Shown: positions 1 to 8,712 of the stretch, piece after piece
How positions within the stretch are numbered: the first letter of the stretch is position 1
How the letters are laid out: every line of letters begins with the position of its first letter
Assembly: GCA_947371755.1 (NCBI GenBank)
Contig: CANBQT010000020.1
Span: 1-48,552 of the forward strand
DNA length: 48,552 nt
From: Chitinophagaceae bacterium
GTDB lineage: Bacteria; Bacteroidota; Bacteroidia; Chitinophagales; Chitinophagaceae
Direction of reading: 5' to 3'
Position numbers and translations under genes: made by a program
The notes under the pieces: generated by a model
What the model was told of the DNA's origin: nothing
The model's input: the letters and a program-made list of their open reading frames with translations, nothing else
Databases searched by the model: none

Positions 1-422
1 ATCCTGCCATTATTGTTAATCAGTTCTAATGTTTTCTGGATTAAAAAGTAAACGGATTTGAAATGTACATTCATAAACAAATCAAAATCATTTGGAGTTG
101 CCTTCTCAAATGGAATGGTAGCACCCATACCAGCATTGTTGACGAGGTAGTCGAAATGGTCTGTATTCCAATGACTATGTAACAATTCCTTCAACTGATC
201 AACGAAATGATCAAGCGAATCAAAATTACTTGTATCAAGAAAAATAGCAGCTGATTTTTGACCTAATTTTTCAATTTCAGTTACCACGGCCTCAGCTGCT
301 TCTTTTTTGGATTGATAGGTAATAATCACATCATTCCCTTTTTCCGCAAGTCTTAATGCCATATCTCTTCCCAATCCTCTACTACCCCCAGTAATTAATG
401 CAATTTTTGTTGAAGCATTCAT
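1..422 (-). CDS. SDR family oxidoreductase (partial, C-terminus beyond window)
   Basis: This is the first ~140 residues of a short-chain dehydrogenase/reductase, read on the minus strand from an ATG at 422-420 and cut by the window edge. The N-terminus starts MNASTKIALITGGSRGLG, which carries the glycine-rich TGxxxGxG NAD(P)-binding motif of the Rossmann fold. The later VNNAGMG corresponds to the NNAG motif that stabilises the central sheet. The catalytic YxxxK motif should lie beyond the edge. Classical SDRs are about 250 residues, so roughly half is present. It is predicted to be a cytosolic NAD(P)H-dependent oxidoreductase; the substrate cannot be told. Confidence 0.9.
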   Translation of the reverse strand, partial: MNASTKIALITGGSRGLGRDMALRLAEKGNDVIITYQSKKEAAEAVVTEIEKLGQKSAAIFLDTSNFDSLDHFVDQLKELLHSHWNTDHFDYLVNNAGMGATIPFEKATPNDFDLFMNVHFKSVYFLIQKTLELINNNGR

Positions 423-524
423 ATTTTTTAAATGATTTAGGCCTTAAAGATATTGAGGAATTTGATCTGGATCGATCGGTGTAAGGAATTTATGATCTTT
501 CAATGGAACAACTGAATTTAAAAC

Positions 525-764
525 TTGATCGAAACCGGATTAAAATTTACCCGCGACTTTATGAAAGAAATGTCAGTAGGTACTGATTTGGTACTAAGAG
601 TTGATCTTAGCTTTTTTGTATTGCGTTTAGATTTTTCAATACCTGTTAGAAAACCGTTTCTACCCGAAGGGCAGAGGAGGGTAATGAAGGATATCAATTT
701 TGGTGATTCTGAATGGCGCAATCAAAATTTAGTTTTCAATTTGGCAATAGGATACCCTTTCTAA
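525..764 (+). pseudogene. C-terminal remnant of a BamA/TamA-type outer-membrane barrel protein
   Basis: This 79-codon frame reads like the last barrel strands of Omp85-family proteins of Bacteroidota. It shows a run like FMKEMSVGTDLVLRVDLSFF, then VLRLDFSIPVRKP, then the terminal NLAIGYPF ending in the aromatic residue used as a barrel-insertion signal. An in-frame TAA (519-521) stands two codons before the only possible start, a TTG at 525. No POTRA or earlier barrel sequence was recognised in the ~100 bases upstream in any frame. A full family member is many hundreds of residues long, so this looks like a relic left by deletion rather than a working gene. A small independent peptide is possible but unlikely. 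Confidence 0.6.
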
Positions 765-1081
765 TAAACTATTTTAAATAAAATCTACAACGATTATTCT
801 CGTTTCCATTTTTCGTTAGGCCACCAAGCGTAAAGTAATAAAAAGATTAAACTGAGTAATAAAAATGGAAGTAAAAAAAAATGCCTCATATCAATTTTGT
901 AACCAGTTTCAAACAGATTACAAATCAAATCTCATTTTTTGAAAGTGATGTACCTATAATACTCGGTGAATACATAATTAAAATCGGTCATGTGAATTAG
1001 CTGTAAAAAAATCATCCTAATAATCTGTATAACCGTAACCATTCTGCTCAGTATTACTATTCATTGATGGGTTCAATTTTA
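765..1081. other. Intergenic stretch without a recognised gene
   Basis: This is 317 AT-rich bases between the barrel-protein remnant and the yceI-like gene. A 24-codon hydrophobic minus-strand frame lies at 816-890, starting with an ATG and crossing a 9-A run. It is too short and interrupted to call. No tRNA, terminator or clear promoter was seen. The stretch may be decayed coding DNA belonging to the neighbouring remnant. Confidence 0.4.
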
Positions 1082-1636
1082 TCAATAGGTCTTTTTAATG
1101 GTATTAATTGATAATTGAATAGCTACATTATTCGATAATACTAAACTATTATTACCTACAAAATAATCACGCCTGTTAATTGAAAAGTCTGCTTTGAATA
1201 GAAAACCTGTTTTATCTGGTTCTGCAGTAAATAGAAATTTAATTTGACGAGAAAGGTCTTTGATCATCAGCTCTCCTTCGAACCAATATTGGTTTTTTAA
1301 GGGGGCCTTGCTGATTGATTTAGAGATCAGGTATATAGTAGGATACTTTTCTACATAAAAATAATCACGGGATTTTAAATGGGTATCTCTGGTTTTATTT
1401 CTGGTAAAAACTGTTTCAGCGTCTACACTCATGTCGAAACTCGCATCCCTTAATTTACTGGGATTAAAATCGATATCACCTTTTATACCAGCAAAACTAC
1501 CTTCAGTACTGATACCAAAATTATTGATATAAAATTTTACTGAGGAAGATTTCTCAACAGGGATATATGTCTGTGTTAGACCTTTATTTGAAATAAAGCA
1601 TACGTTCAGAAGCATCAAAAAAGTTATCCGTCTCAT
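1082..1636 (-). CDS. YceI-family periplasmic protein
   Basis: This 184-residue protein has an N-terminal signal peptide (hydrophobic core ITFLMLLNVCFIS, residues ~4-16). A YceI-like lipocalin-fold domain covers about residues 25-180. Family landmarks include the opening pattern SSVKFYINNFGISTEGSFAGIKG, followed by a FNPSKL segment and LKSRDYFYVEKYPTI, which matches the family's 'xSxDFFdvxkyPt' signature. YceI proteins bind isoprenoid-type lipids in the periplasm, but the ligand here is unknown. It is a single gene with no operon partner visible. The length matches the family (about 180-190 residues). Confidence 0.85.
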   Translation of the reverse strand: MRRITFLMLLNVCFISNKGLTQTYIPVEKSSSVKFYINNFGISTEGSFAGIKGDIDFNPSKLRDASFDMSVDAETVFTRNKTRDTHLKSRDYFYVEKYPTIYLISKSISKAPLKNQYWFEGELMIKDLSRQIKFLFTAEPDKTGFLFKADFSINRRDYFVGNNSLVLSNNVAIQLSINTIKKTY

Positions 1637-1778
1637 CTGGAATCGAATTTATAGTTAAATCGGGTGAATAAAATTAATTCAGTTGAACCATTACCAAATC
1701 ATTTGTTAGAATATTCATTGAATGGATGCTTATATTCCGTATAGCTACTCGATTAAAGTTGAAGTATTTTGCCGTTTT

Positions 1779-1798
1779 TTGCTGACGAAATATTGCAA
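1779..1798 (+). repeat. Direct repeat copy 1, TTGCTGACGAA-type
   Basis: Reads TTGCTGACGAAATATTGCAA. It recurs 122 bases downstream with three differences. The copy lies in the control region before the hybrid kinase and is a possible operator. Confidence 0.5.
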
Positions 1799-1900
1799 AC
1801 AACAGCTGTCATATTAGACAGTTTTTCCCTCGAAAACTAATTGTCTTAAAGCAGCTTGTAGTAGTTCAACTACATAAACTTGCTTGTTTATGTTATTTTC

Positions 1901-1920
1901 TTGCTGACGAATTAGTGCAA
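1901..1920 (+). repeat. Direct repeat copy 2, TTGCTGACGAA-type
   Basis: Reads TTGCTGACGAATTAGTGCAA. It is the second copy of the motif at 1779-1798, 75 bases before the kinase start. The first 11 bases are identical in both copies, as is the terminal TGCAA. Confidence 0.5.
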
Positions 1921-1995
1921 CCTTTAAGTTCTAAACAAAAAGCTGTGAATCAGGTTTTGTTTAGGCAATTTTTCAGATTCCCCTAATTCGAAATA

Positions 1996-4596
1996 ATGCA
2001 ACATCAAACTTATCAACCGTTATTGCTACAGCAGAAAAAAGTGCCTTATATCCTTATATTGGCCATTGTAGCTATTTGTTTTTTTATAGTACTGATACTT
2101 GAAAAACATGTGAATACCAGCAGGTCCATGTTGATCCTTGCAGTTTTTATAGGATTATGTTCCATCGGGTTCATTTCATTTGTGCTTTTTCAGATTTGGA
2201 AAGGCATGAAATTGGTAAGAAGCCTCGAGCAAAAAGGCAGGGATAGTGAGGCTAAATATCAATATATTATTGATAATGTTGCTTCTGTTGTTTTCACCAC
2301 TGATTTATCGGGAAATTTTAATTTCATAAGTAAGCGTTGCTTACAACTTACTGGCTATACGTCAGAAGAATTAAATGGCAAGCATTTTACTTGTATTCTC
2401 GACCCTCTTTGGAAAGAGAGAGTAGTAGAAAATTATTATGGTCAGTATTTGAATCACATGGATGAAACGATCTATGAATTTCCGATTGTCAATAAAAATG
2501 GATACAAGAAATGGGTTGAACAGTGTGCCGTATTGATGATGGAGAATGGAAAACCGATAGGGTTTCATTGTATTGTAAGAGATATATCTGATAAAAAGCA
2601 AATTCAATTTGAATTAGAGGAGACTGAAAAAAATCTAAAACATCAGCAGTTTCAATTGCAATCTGTTCTGGATAATACTACTTCTATCATTTTTATTAAA
2701 GATTTAAATGGGAAATATACAGTCGCGAATCAACGTTTCATGGATTTATTGCAGGTTCAGAAAAGCCAGGTGATTGGATATACTGATTATCATTTTACTT
2801 CAAAAGATCAGGCCGATTATTTTGCGTCCCTGGATGCAAAAGTAATTTCTGAAAGAAAACCAATTGAAGTAGAGCAAATCGTCCAGGGACCAAACGGGCG
2901 AGTAAATTTGTTGCTTGTTAAATTTCCTTTGTTTGATCAAAATAATAATGTTTTTGGTGTAAGTGGAATTGCAACAGATATTTCAGAAAGAACACAGTAT
3001 CAAAAAGACCTAATCAGCGCTAGGCAATCTGCTGAAAATGCCAAGTTGTTGCAAGAACAATTTCTTGCAAATATGAGTCATGAAATTCGTACGCCAATGA
3101 ATGGAATACAAGGCATGACAAACTTATTACTTGAATCTTCTCTTAATAGTGTGCAGGAAAAATATGCAAATATTATAAAAAGGTCGGTCAATAATCTTTT
3201 GGTTATCATCAATGATATTTTGGACTTTTCCAAAATCCAAGCTGGAAAATTAAGCATTGAAGAAATTGCATTTGATTTTCGAGAATCTATAGATGCTATT
3301 AAACCTTTATTCGCACATAGACTTGGAAAGAAACTTTTGGATTTTGAATTGAATATCGATAAGAATGTACCCAATTTTTTAATTGGCGATCCCTATCGTT
3401 TAAATCAGGTATTAGTGAATCTAGTTGGGAACGCTATCAAATTCACAGATAAAGGACAGGTTGCAGTTAGTGTTTCGATGAGGCAACTAACCGAAAATGA
3501 TGCTGTGCTGAAGTTTTCTATAAAAGATACAGGTATAGGTATAAATGAAGATCAGCTGAAATCAGTTTTTGAAAGTTTTTCTCAAGCAGGGGTAGAAGTT
3601 ACAAGAAAATATGGGGGCACAGGACTTGGATTAACTATTAGTAAGCAATTAGTGGAATTACAAAATGGAAAGATTTGGGTTACTAGTAAGATTGGCGAAG
3701 GTTCTGAATTTTGTTTTGAATTACCCTATCGGTTTGCTGCTGAAAATGAAGTATCAGGTATGCGTCGTTTGAATGATATTGATTTCTCTAAACTATTACA
3801 AGGCAGAAAAGTAATGGTTGCAGAAGATAATTCTGTGAACCAGATTTTGATCGACCACGTTTTAAATAGTGTGGGCGTATCTCCAACCATTGTGAATAAT
3901 GGGAAGGAAGCTATTGAGAAACTTCAAAAAGGAGAGTTCTATGATGTTATACTGATGGACTTGCAGATGCCGATTTTGGATGGGTATAAAACCACTGATT
4001 ATATTAGAAAAGAATTAGGAAACAATACTCCAATTGTTGCTATGACTGCCACTGCTATGAAAGGTGAATATGAAAAATGTTTAGAAGTTGGATTTACTGA
4101 TTACATGTCGAAGCCATTTGAATTTGTTGATCTCTATAAAAAATTATGCATAGTTTTAGATATAAAGATGGATGAGGCAGAGCCATTTCTTACAGAGGTA
4201 AAACAAACTGAAAAAATGAGTAAAATAAATGAGATCAAACCTTATAACCTCAGTTATTTCGAAAAAATTTTAAAGAAAAAAGATTTAATAGACCTTCTAA
4301 AACCATTATTTGATAGTTTGAATACTGAAATACATTTAATTGTAGATTCAATTGAAAATAATGACTGGATCACTGTTGCAAAAATTGCTCATAAACTTAA
4401 AAGCAGTGTTGGATACATAAAAGCAAATGATCTGTTGATGATGTTGCAAAAAATTGAAACAAATGCAACCGTGGTTGAAAAGCGTTCCTTACTTATTAAC
4501 GATGTGGACGGATTAAAGCGATTAGCAGATGAAGTAAAAAGACATTTAGCTCTTGAAATCAAAGCACTGGTAAATGAATTAGCAGTTGCCTGCTAA
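1996..4596 (+). CDS. Membrane hybrid sensor histidine kinase (PAS-PAS-HisKA-HATPase-REC-HPt)
   Basis: This 866-residue inner-membrane sensor has two transmembrane helices (about 17-36 and 45-67) with almost no periplasmic loop, so the signal is probably cytosolic or within the membrane. Two PAS domains follow (about 85-205 and 215-335). HisKA carries the phospho-acceptor His362 in MSHEIRTPMNG. The HATPase_c domain (about 455-575) shows NLVGNAIKF, DTGIGI and GGTGLGL boxes. A receiver domain has Asp655 in ILMDLQMPILDG. The C-terminal HPt domain has His799 in AHKLKSS. This allows a full internal His-Asp-His relay, to be passed to a separate receiver. No DNA-binding domain is present. The stand-alone receivers at 5779-6201 and 6396-6788 are plausible partners. 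The ATG at 1996 overlaps a repeat copy, so a slightly later start is possible. Confidence 0.92.
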   Translation: MQHQTYQPLLLQQKKVPYILILAIVAICFFIVLILEKHVNTSRSMLILAVFIGLCSIGFISFVLFQIWKGMKLVRSLEQKGRDSEAKYQYIIDNVASVVFTTDLSGNFNFISKRCLQLTGYTSEELNGKHFTCILDPLWKERVVENYYGQYLNHMDETIYEFPIVNKNGYKKWVEQCAVLMMENGKPIGFHCIVRDISDKKQIQFELEETEKNLKHQQFQLQSVLDNTTSIIFIKDLNGKYTVANQRFMDLLQVQKSQVIGYTDYHFTSKDQADYFASLDAKVISERKPIEVEQIVQGPNGRVNLLLVKFPLFDQNNNVFGVSGIATDISERTQYQKDLISARQSAENAKLLQEQFLANMSHEIRTPMNGIQGMTNLLLESSLNSVQEKYANIIKRSVNNLLVIINDILDFSKIQAGKLSIEEIAFDFRESIDAIKPLFAHRLGKKLLDFELNIDKNVPNFLIGDPYRLNQVLVNLVGNAIKFTDKGQVAVSVSMRQLTENDAVLKFSIKDTGIGINEDQLKSVFESFSQAGVEVTRKYGGTGLGLTISKQLVELQNGKIWVTSKIGEGSEFCFELPYRFAAENEVSGMRRLNDIDFSKLLQGRKVMVAEDNSVNQILIDHVLNSVGVSPTIVNNGKEAIEKLQKGEFYDVILMDLQMPILDGYKTTDYIRKELGNNTPIVAMTATAMKGEYEKCLEVGFTDYMSKPFEFVDLYKKLCIVLDIKMDEAEPFLTEVKQTEKMSKINEIKPYNLSYFEKILKKKDLIDLLKPLFDSLNTEIHLIVDSIENNDWITVAKIAHKLKSSVGYIKANDLLMMLQKIETNATVVEKRSLLINDVDGLKRLADEVKRHLALEIKALVNELAVAC

Positions 4597-4633
4597 AAAT
4601 CGTAACGTATGATTTAGGGGATCTTGCGTCTAC

Positions 4634-4663
4634 AAGGCTGCTTTATGAAGCAGCCTTTATTTT
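4634..4663 (+). terminator. Intrinsic terminator after the hybrid kinase
   Basis: A perfect 10-base-pair stem AAGGCTGCTT / AAGCAGCCTT (4634-4643 and 4648-4657) has a TATG loop and is followed by TATTTT. It lies 38 bases after the kinase stop codon and fits a rho-independent terminator. Confidence 0.85.
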
Positions 4664-4732
4664 AAAATAAATATCAAAAAATTTCGTTAGAAAGTTGTAA
4701 AAAATCATCTTTTCGATTTACAACTTGAGCTA

Positions 4733-5764
4733 ATGAAGTATTTGGGAATCTTTCTTTTTTCTATCCTTCTTTTTATGGGAAGGCCTAAACTTATCGCACA
4801 ACCATATGGAATTAAGGTATGTGGGCCTGAATTTGGGCAAACCAAATTTCCTGGGGTTTATGGCGTAGATTTTATTTACCCTGACTCTGCTGAGTTGCAA
4901 TATTTCTATAACAAAGGATTTAAAATGATTGATATTCCCTTCAGATGGGAAAGGGTTCAGCCTAAACTAATGGGCGACTTGGACTCAATTGAAATGGGAC
5001 GAATGTATACTTTGATCAGAACTTGTAATAATATTGGTCTGCAGGTAAAATTAACCCTCCAAAACTTTGGTAGGTATACCATGAAAGACAAGGTATGGGT
5101 AATCGGCTCTAAGCAGTTACCTTCCAAAACATTGGCGGATGTTTGGAGAAGACTGGCTATTGCATTGAAAGAGCATAACAATATTTATGGTTTTCAAATT
5201 ATGAATGAACCCTATGAAATGTTTGAAATGCCCTGGGTTAAAATAGCCCAGGAATCAATCAACAGTATCAGAACTGTAGATAAAACCCATCTTATTTTTG
5301 TTTCCGGTTCTGAATTTTCTAATTCCATTGAGTGGAAAATAAATAATGATAATCTAAAGTCATTGGTAGACAGTAGCGATAAGTTGGTTTATGAAGCACA
5401 CTGTTATTTTGATAGGGATTTTACTGGCCGATATTTAAATTCTAGAGGGGGTACAGATAAAACCTATGACTATAATATAAATAATACAGATGATGGAATT
5501 GAAGCAATAAAACCATTTATAAAATGGCTTAAAAAAAATAATAAAAAAGGGTTTATTGGCGAATATGGAGTGCCTGATGATGATCCAAGATGGCTTGTGG
5601 TGCTTGATAAATTTATGAATTATATTAGCAGCAATGGCGTAAATGGAGCTTATTGGGCAGCTGGTCCATGGTGGGGTAATTACCGTTTGTCAATAGAACC
5701 AAGGGAAGGGAAGGATAGACCACAAATGCAAATCTTACAAAAGTATCTTGCCATTACTCAATAA
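4733..5764 (+). CDS. Secreted glycoside hydrolase family 5 (cellulase-type) enzyme
   Basis: This 343-residue protein has a signal peptide (residues ~1-23, ending near LIAQ) followed by a GH5 TIM barrel. The family markers are clear: RWERVQP early, the acid/base motif MNEP with Asn158-Glu159, an AHCYFD strand-end motif, and the nucleophile motif GEYG with Glu277 followed by a late YWAAGPWWG aromatic stretch. GH5 enzymes are retaining beta-glycosidases; endo-glucanase or another beta-glucan/mannan activity is possible and the substrate cannot be fixed from motifs. It is a single catalytic domain with no carbohydrate-binding module or T9SS tail, suggesting a periplasmic location or classical export. 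It lies alone among signalling genes, with its own upstream terminator. Confidence 0.88.
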   Translation: MKYLGIFLFSILLFMGRPKLIAQPYGIKVCGPEFGQTKFPGVYGVDFIYPDSAELQYFYNKGFKMIDIPFRWERVQPKLMGDLDSIEMGRMYTLIRTCNNIGLQVKLTLQNFGRYTMKDKVWVIGSKQLPSKTLADVWRRLAIALKEHNNIYGFQIMNEPYEMFEMPWVKIAQESINSIRTVDKTHLIFVSGSEFSNSIEWKINNDNLKSLVDSSDKLVYEAHCYFDRDFTGRYLNSRGGTDKTYDYNINNTDDGIEAIKPFIKWLKKNNKKGFIGEYGVPDDDPRWLVVLDKFMNYISSNGVNGAYWAAGPWWGNYRLSIEPREGKDRPQMQILQKYLAITQ

Positions 5765-5778
5765 AAGAGTAAAAAATT

Positions 5779-6201
5779 TTAAGCGAAATATTGTATAAGT
5801 GCCGGGTTGGTTTTTAAAGAAACCAGTTCTGGTTCTCCTAATGGTTTGGGCATGAAACCTATCACCAATGGATGATTTTCGGCCATTTCCAAGTCTGCAG
5901 GATTTACACTAGAAGAAAGTATGATTACCCTGGTTGTGTCGTGAAACATCTTAAATCGGGTGGTAAAAACTTCTAAAAATTCCCAACCGTCCATCACAGG
6001 CATATTTATGTCCAGAAAAATTAGTGAAGGGAGGGTTTGTTCATGCTTTGGTAGTATTGATTGTTCTTCAAAATATTCTAATGCCGATTCTGCTTTGTCG
6101 TATTTGATCAGATTGCCGCAAAATGATTGTTCTTTTAAGATCAAATCATTTAACATTAATACAATTGGGTCGTCGTCTATGCACATTGCAATTTGAATCA
6201 T
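5779..6201 (-). CDS. Stand-alone response regulator receiver (CheY-like)
   Basis: This 140-residue single receiver domain has the acidic cluster CIDDDP (Asp9-11), the phospho-acceptor Asp64 in FLDINMPVMDGWEF, the Ser/Thr switch in IILSSS, and Lys119 in MPKP. All catalytic positions are intact. There is no output domain, so it probably acts by protein contact or as a phosphate shuttle for the nearby kinases. It ends head-to-head with the GH5 gene (14 bases between stop codons) and is divergent from a second receiver at 6396. The two share the block LDINMPVMDGWEFL and are likely duplicates. Confidence 0.9.
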   Translation of the reverse strand: MIQIAMCIDDDPIVLMLNDLILKEQSFCGNLIKYDKAESALEYFEEQSILPKHEQTLPSLIFLDINMPVMDGWEFLEVFTTRFKMFHDTTRVIILSSSVNPADLEMAENHPLVIGFMPKPLGEPELVSLKTNPALIQYFA

Positions 6202-6395
6202 ACCACTTTGAATTAGAAGTTATTGTAAATGTAACCCCTTTTTATATATTATGTAAAATCATTAATTTTTTAAATATTAAGACCATCTCTTTATTAAGCA
6301 AGTTTTAATGTTGATTAAACTGAATCATTCTTTATATTTATAAGGAATAGGTTCTGAAGGATTAGAAAGGTTATATTCTGAAAATAGTCATATAA

Positions 6396-6788
6396 TTGGT
6401 AAAAGATATTTTTCTCATAGACGATGATGGGTTGGTTAATTTCCTCAATCAAGAAATTATTAAGGACTCATATCCCAACAAAAATGTTAGAAGCTTCGAA
6501 AGCGCCACTGCTGCCTTAGAAGTTCTACAAGAAATCATTAAGACTTCTAATTCTCCTTTACCTGAACTTATCCTACTTGATATCAATATGCCTGTGATGG
6601 ACGGTTGGGAATTTTTGGATGAATTTGAGCAATTGCCCAAGTCCCAATTAGAGAACTGCAAAGTGATTATCCATACTTCTTCTATTGACCCCCGTGATAT
6701 TGCAAAGGCAAAGACATACCCCTCTGTTGTAGACTATCTAACTAAGCCTCTCAATATCCATTCTTTCTCGAAAATATTTACTCCTTAG
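6396..6788 (+). CDS. Stand-alone response regulator receiver (CheY-like), TTG start
   Basis: This 130-residue receiver has the acidic cluster LIDDD (residues 8-11), the phospho-acceptor Asp62 in LDINMPVMDGWEF, a Thr/Ser switch in IHTSS, and Lys117 in LTKP. The start is unusual. A TAA stop (6393-6395) directly precedes the TTG at 6396, and the MVKDIFLIDDD reading needed for strand beta-1 begins there, so TTG is the only reasonable start. There is no output domain. It is divergent from its near relative at 5779-6201 with a 194-base gap. It probably serves as a phosphorelay partner of the kinases on either side. Confidence 0.87.
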   Translation: MVKDIFLIDDDGLVNFLNQEIIKDSYPNKNVRSFESATAALEVLQEIIKTSNSPLPELILLDINMPVMDGWEFLDEFEQLPKSQLENCKVIIHTSSIDPRDIAKAKTYPSVVDYLTKPLNIHSFSKIFTP

Positions 6789-6821
6789 ATCTAATTTTCT
6801 CCAGCGCTTAATAAGTCTAAT

Positions 6822-6829
6822 TATCTTTG
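6822..6829 (+). promoter_or_regulatory. Candidate Bacteroidota -7 promoter element (TATCTTTG)
   Basis: TATCTTTG fits the TAnnTTTG element of the Bacteroidota housekeeping sigma factor. It lies 41 bases before the TPR gene start. The usual TTTG at -33 is only weakly represented upstream (TTTT). Confidence 0.4.
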
Positions 6830-6870
6830 ATAAGAATATTCTAACATTCATATTTTTAATAAAAGTATTC

Positions 6871-8712
6871 GTGAAAGGTACTATCCTCATTTTAATAGCT
6901 TTTACTTTTCTGTTCATGGCTGAAAGTGCAAATGGACAGGATACAGTAGATTATTTTTCTAGAGGGAATGATAAGCTTGAACAAAAGGATTACAAATCTG
7001 CAGTCCTGGAATATTCAAAAGCTTTGACTTTAGAACCCAACAATGCCGATATTTTTTTTAATAGGGGGTATTGTAAAAGTATGTATGCAGATCATACAGG
7101 AGCAATTGAAGATTATAATAAAGCATTGTCTATATATCCAAATATGCCGAATGTATATTATAATCGAGGGATAGAAAAAAGTGCCATTAAGGATTTCAAA
7201 GGGGCATTACTTGACTTTTCAAGTGCATTGGAGCGCGATCCGAATAATTCAGATGTATATTTTAAAAGAGGGGTAGTAAGGTCTGCTTTAAGGGATCATC
7301 TGGGTGCAGAAAAAGACTTCGATAAAACGATCTCTCTGGCTCCCATTACTATAAATATTTATTTTAACAGAGGGATAGAGAGGGGCTATTTGAGAGATTT
7401 TAAAGGAGCTTTATCGGATTATGAAACAGCGCTCACATTTGATAGAAATAATATAGAAATCTATGTAAATATTGCTTTTGCCTATGCTTCTTTAAATAAT
7501 CTGCAGGCTTCTATTTCAAATTTTAATAAAGCAATCGATTTATCTCCCAATAATGCAATACTTTATTTTAATAGAGCTCTTATATATGGGTATATGAAAA
7601 ATGCTGCAGATGCGATTAAAGACTATACAAAGTGTGTAGAGATTGATCCAAATACGAACAATGCATTTTTCAATAGGGGATTAGAAAGAATGCACATAAA
7701 TGATTTTAAAAATGCAATTCTAGACTTTAATAAAGCAGTTGACCAGAATCCGAAAAATGCCGATATATACTTTAATCGTGCGATCGTAAGGTCATTGATG
7801 AAGGAATCTCAAGCTGCCCTGCTCGATTTCGATAAAGCAATTAATTTAAATCCGAGTACTTCTAATGCATATTATAATCGAGGGTTAGAAAAAAGCGGAT
7901 TAGGGGATTTTTCAGGTGCTGAAAAAGATTATACTAAAGCAATTGAATTGAATCCTACGGCCATTAATTTATTTTTCAATCGGGGTATTGCCAAAGCTCG
8001 CCAGAATAATCATGTAGGCGCTATTAAAGATTTTAATCAGGCAATCGTTCAAGCCCCTTTAGACGTAGATGTTTATTTTAATAGAGCTATTTCTAAATCA
8101 AGCATAAAAGCAAACGCAGATGCATTAGAGGATTATAATAAAGCAATTGAATTAGCTCCTAAAAATGGAGCACTTTATTTTAATCGGGCTACTGTTAAAG
8201 TAAACTTGAAAGATTCGCTAGGCGCAATTAGCGATTTAGATAGAGCAATTGAATGGAATCCATCTAATATAAGCGCTTATTTTAATAGAGGGTTGATGAA
8301 ATTGGGATTAAAAAAATATACAGATGCAATCATTGATTTTGACAAGGCTTTGGAATTAAGTCCATCAAATGCAGAACTCTATTTCAACCGTGCAATTGCT
8401 AAATCCAATTTAAAAATATATAGTGCTACAATAATGGATTATAATAAGGCGATTGATATTGACCCCAAAAAAGATATCTATTGGTTAAATAGAGGAATAG
8501 AAAAATTGAATAATAAAGAATTTGCAGCCTCAATAACTGATTTTACAAAGGCCTTCGAATTGAATCCCAAAAATGCCGCTGCCATTTTTCAACGGGCACA
8601 AGCCAAAATGAATTTACTTGATAAAACAGGCTCTTGTTCAGATTTAGACCTTGCAAAAAATTTAGGGTCAACAGAAGCTTCTTTTCAATTTACAAAATCC
8701 TGTAAATTTTAA
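6871..8712 (+). CDS. Exported TPR-repeat protein, 17 consecutive repeats
   Basis: This 613-residue protein has an N-terminal signal peptide (hydrophobic ILILIAFTFLFMAES, cleaved near NGQ, residue ~23). The rest is 17 tandem 34-residue tetratricopeptide repeats with a strikingly uniform pattern: YFNRGI...GAI.DFNKAIELNP. The last unit is degenerate and ends in a Cys-containing tail. The array should form a long periplasmic superhelix that binds peptides or proteins. No enzymatic domain is present. The start codon is GTG, chosen because it begins the signal peptide just after a promoter-like element. It lies between receiver and kinase genes on the same strand, so it may be a ligand-binding or scaffold partner of that signalling set, but this is inference from position only. 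Confidence 0.88.
   Translation: MKGTILILIAFTFLFMAESANGQDTVDYFSRGNDKLEQKDYKSAVLEYSKALTLEPNNADIFFNRGYCKSMYADHTGAIEDYNKALSIYPNMPNVYYNRGIEKSAIKDFKGALLDFSSALERDPNNSDVYFKRGVVRSALRDHLGAEKDFDKTISLAPITINIYFNRGIERGYLRDFKGALSDYETALTFDRNNIEIYVNIAFAYASLNNLQASISNFNKAIDLSPNNAILYFNRALIYGYMKNAADAIKDYTKCVEIDPNTNNAFFNRGLERMHINDFKNAILDFNKAVDQNPKNADIYFNRAIVRSLMKESQAALLDFDKAINLNPSTSNAYYNRGLEKSGLGDFSGAEKDYTKAIELNPTAINLFFNRGIAKARQNNHVGAIKDFNQAIVQAPLDVDVYFNRAISKSSIKANADALEDYNKAIELAPKNGALYFNRATVKVNLKDSLGAISDLDRAIEWNPSNISAYFNRGLMKLGLKKYTDAIIDFDKALELSPSNAELYFNRAIAKSNLKIYSATIMDYNKAIDIDPKKDIYWLNRGIEKLNNKEFAASITDFTKAFELNPKNAAAIFQRAQAKMNLLDKTGSCSDLDLAKNLGSTEASFQFTKSCKF

Larger units (their letters stand above)
1637..1995. 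promoter_or_regulatory. Long control region upstream of the hybrid kinase, with a repeated motif
   Basis: This 359-base gap lies between divergent genes. It contains TTGCTGACGAAATATTGCAA (1779-1798) and TTGCTGACGAATTAGTGCAA (1901-1920), which match at 17 of 20 positions. A partial third copy, TTCGAAATAATGCAAC (1987-2002), runs over the kinase start. Short hairpins CTGTC-N6-GACAG followed by five T (1806-1826) and GTAGT-N6-ACTAC (1859-1874) lie between the copies. The arrangement looks like a repeated protein-binding site, but no regulator can be named. Confidence 0.4.

Noticed and set aside
816..890. Minus-strand 24-codon hydrophobic frame starting MRHFF, which could be a small membrane peptide.
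   Set aside because: It stops early, crosses homopolymer runs, has no visible ribosome binding site, and a more protein-like continuation needs a frame change. Probably decayed DNA.
1806..1826. CTGTC-N6-GACAG followed by five T, resembling a terminator.
   Set aside because: The stem is only five base pairs and no plus-strand gene ends before it. It may be an attenuator but cannot be supported.
6871..8712. Regular DNA periodicity of about 102 bases, considered as a CRISPR or satellite array.
   Set aside because: The period is exactly 34 codons and the translation gives TPR units, so it is protein-repeat coding sequence.
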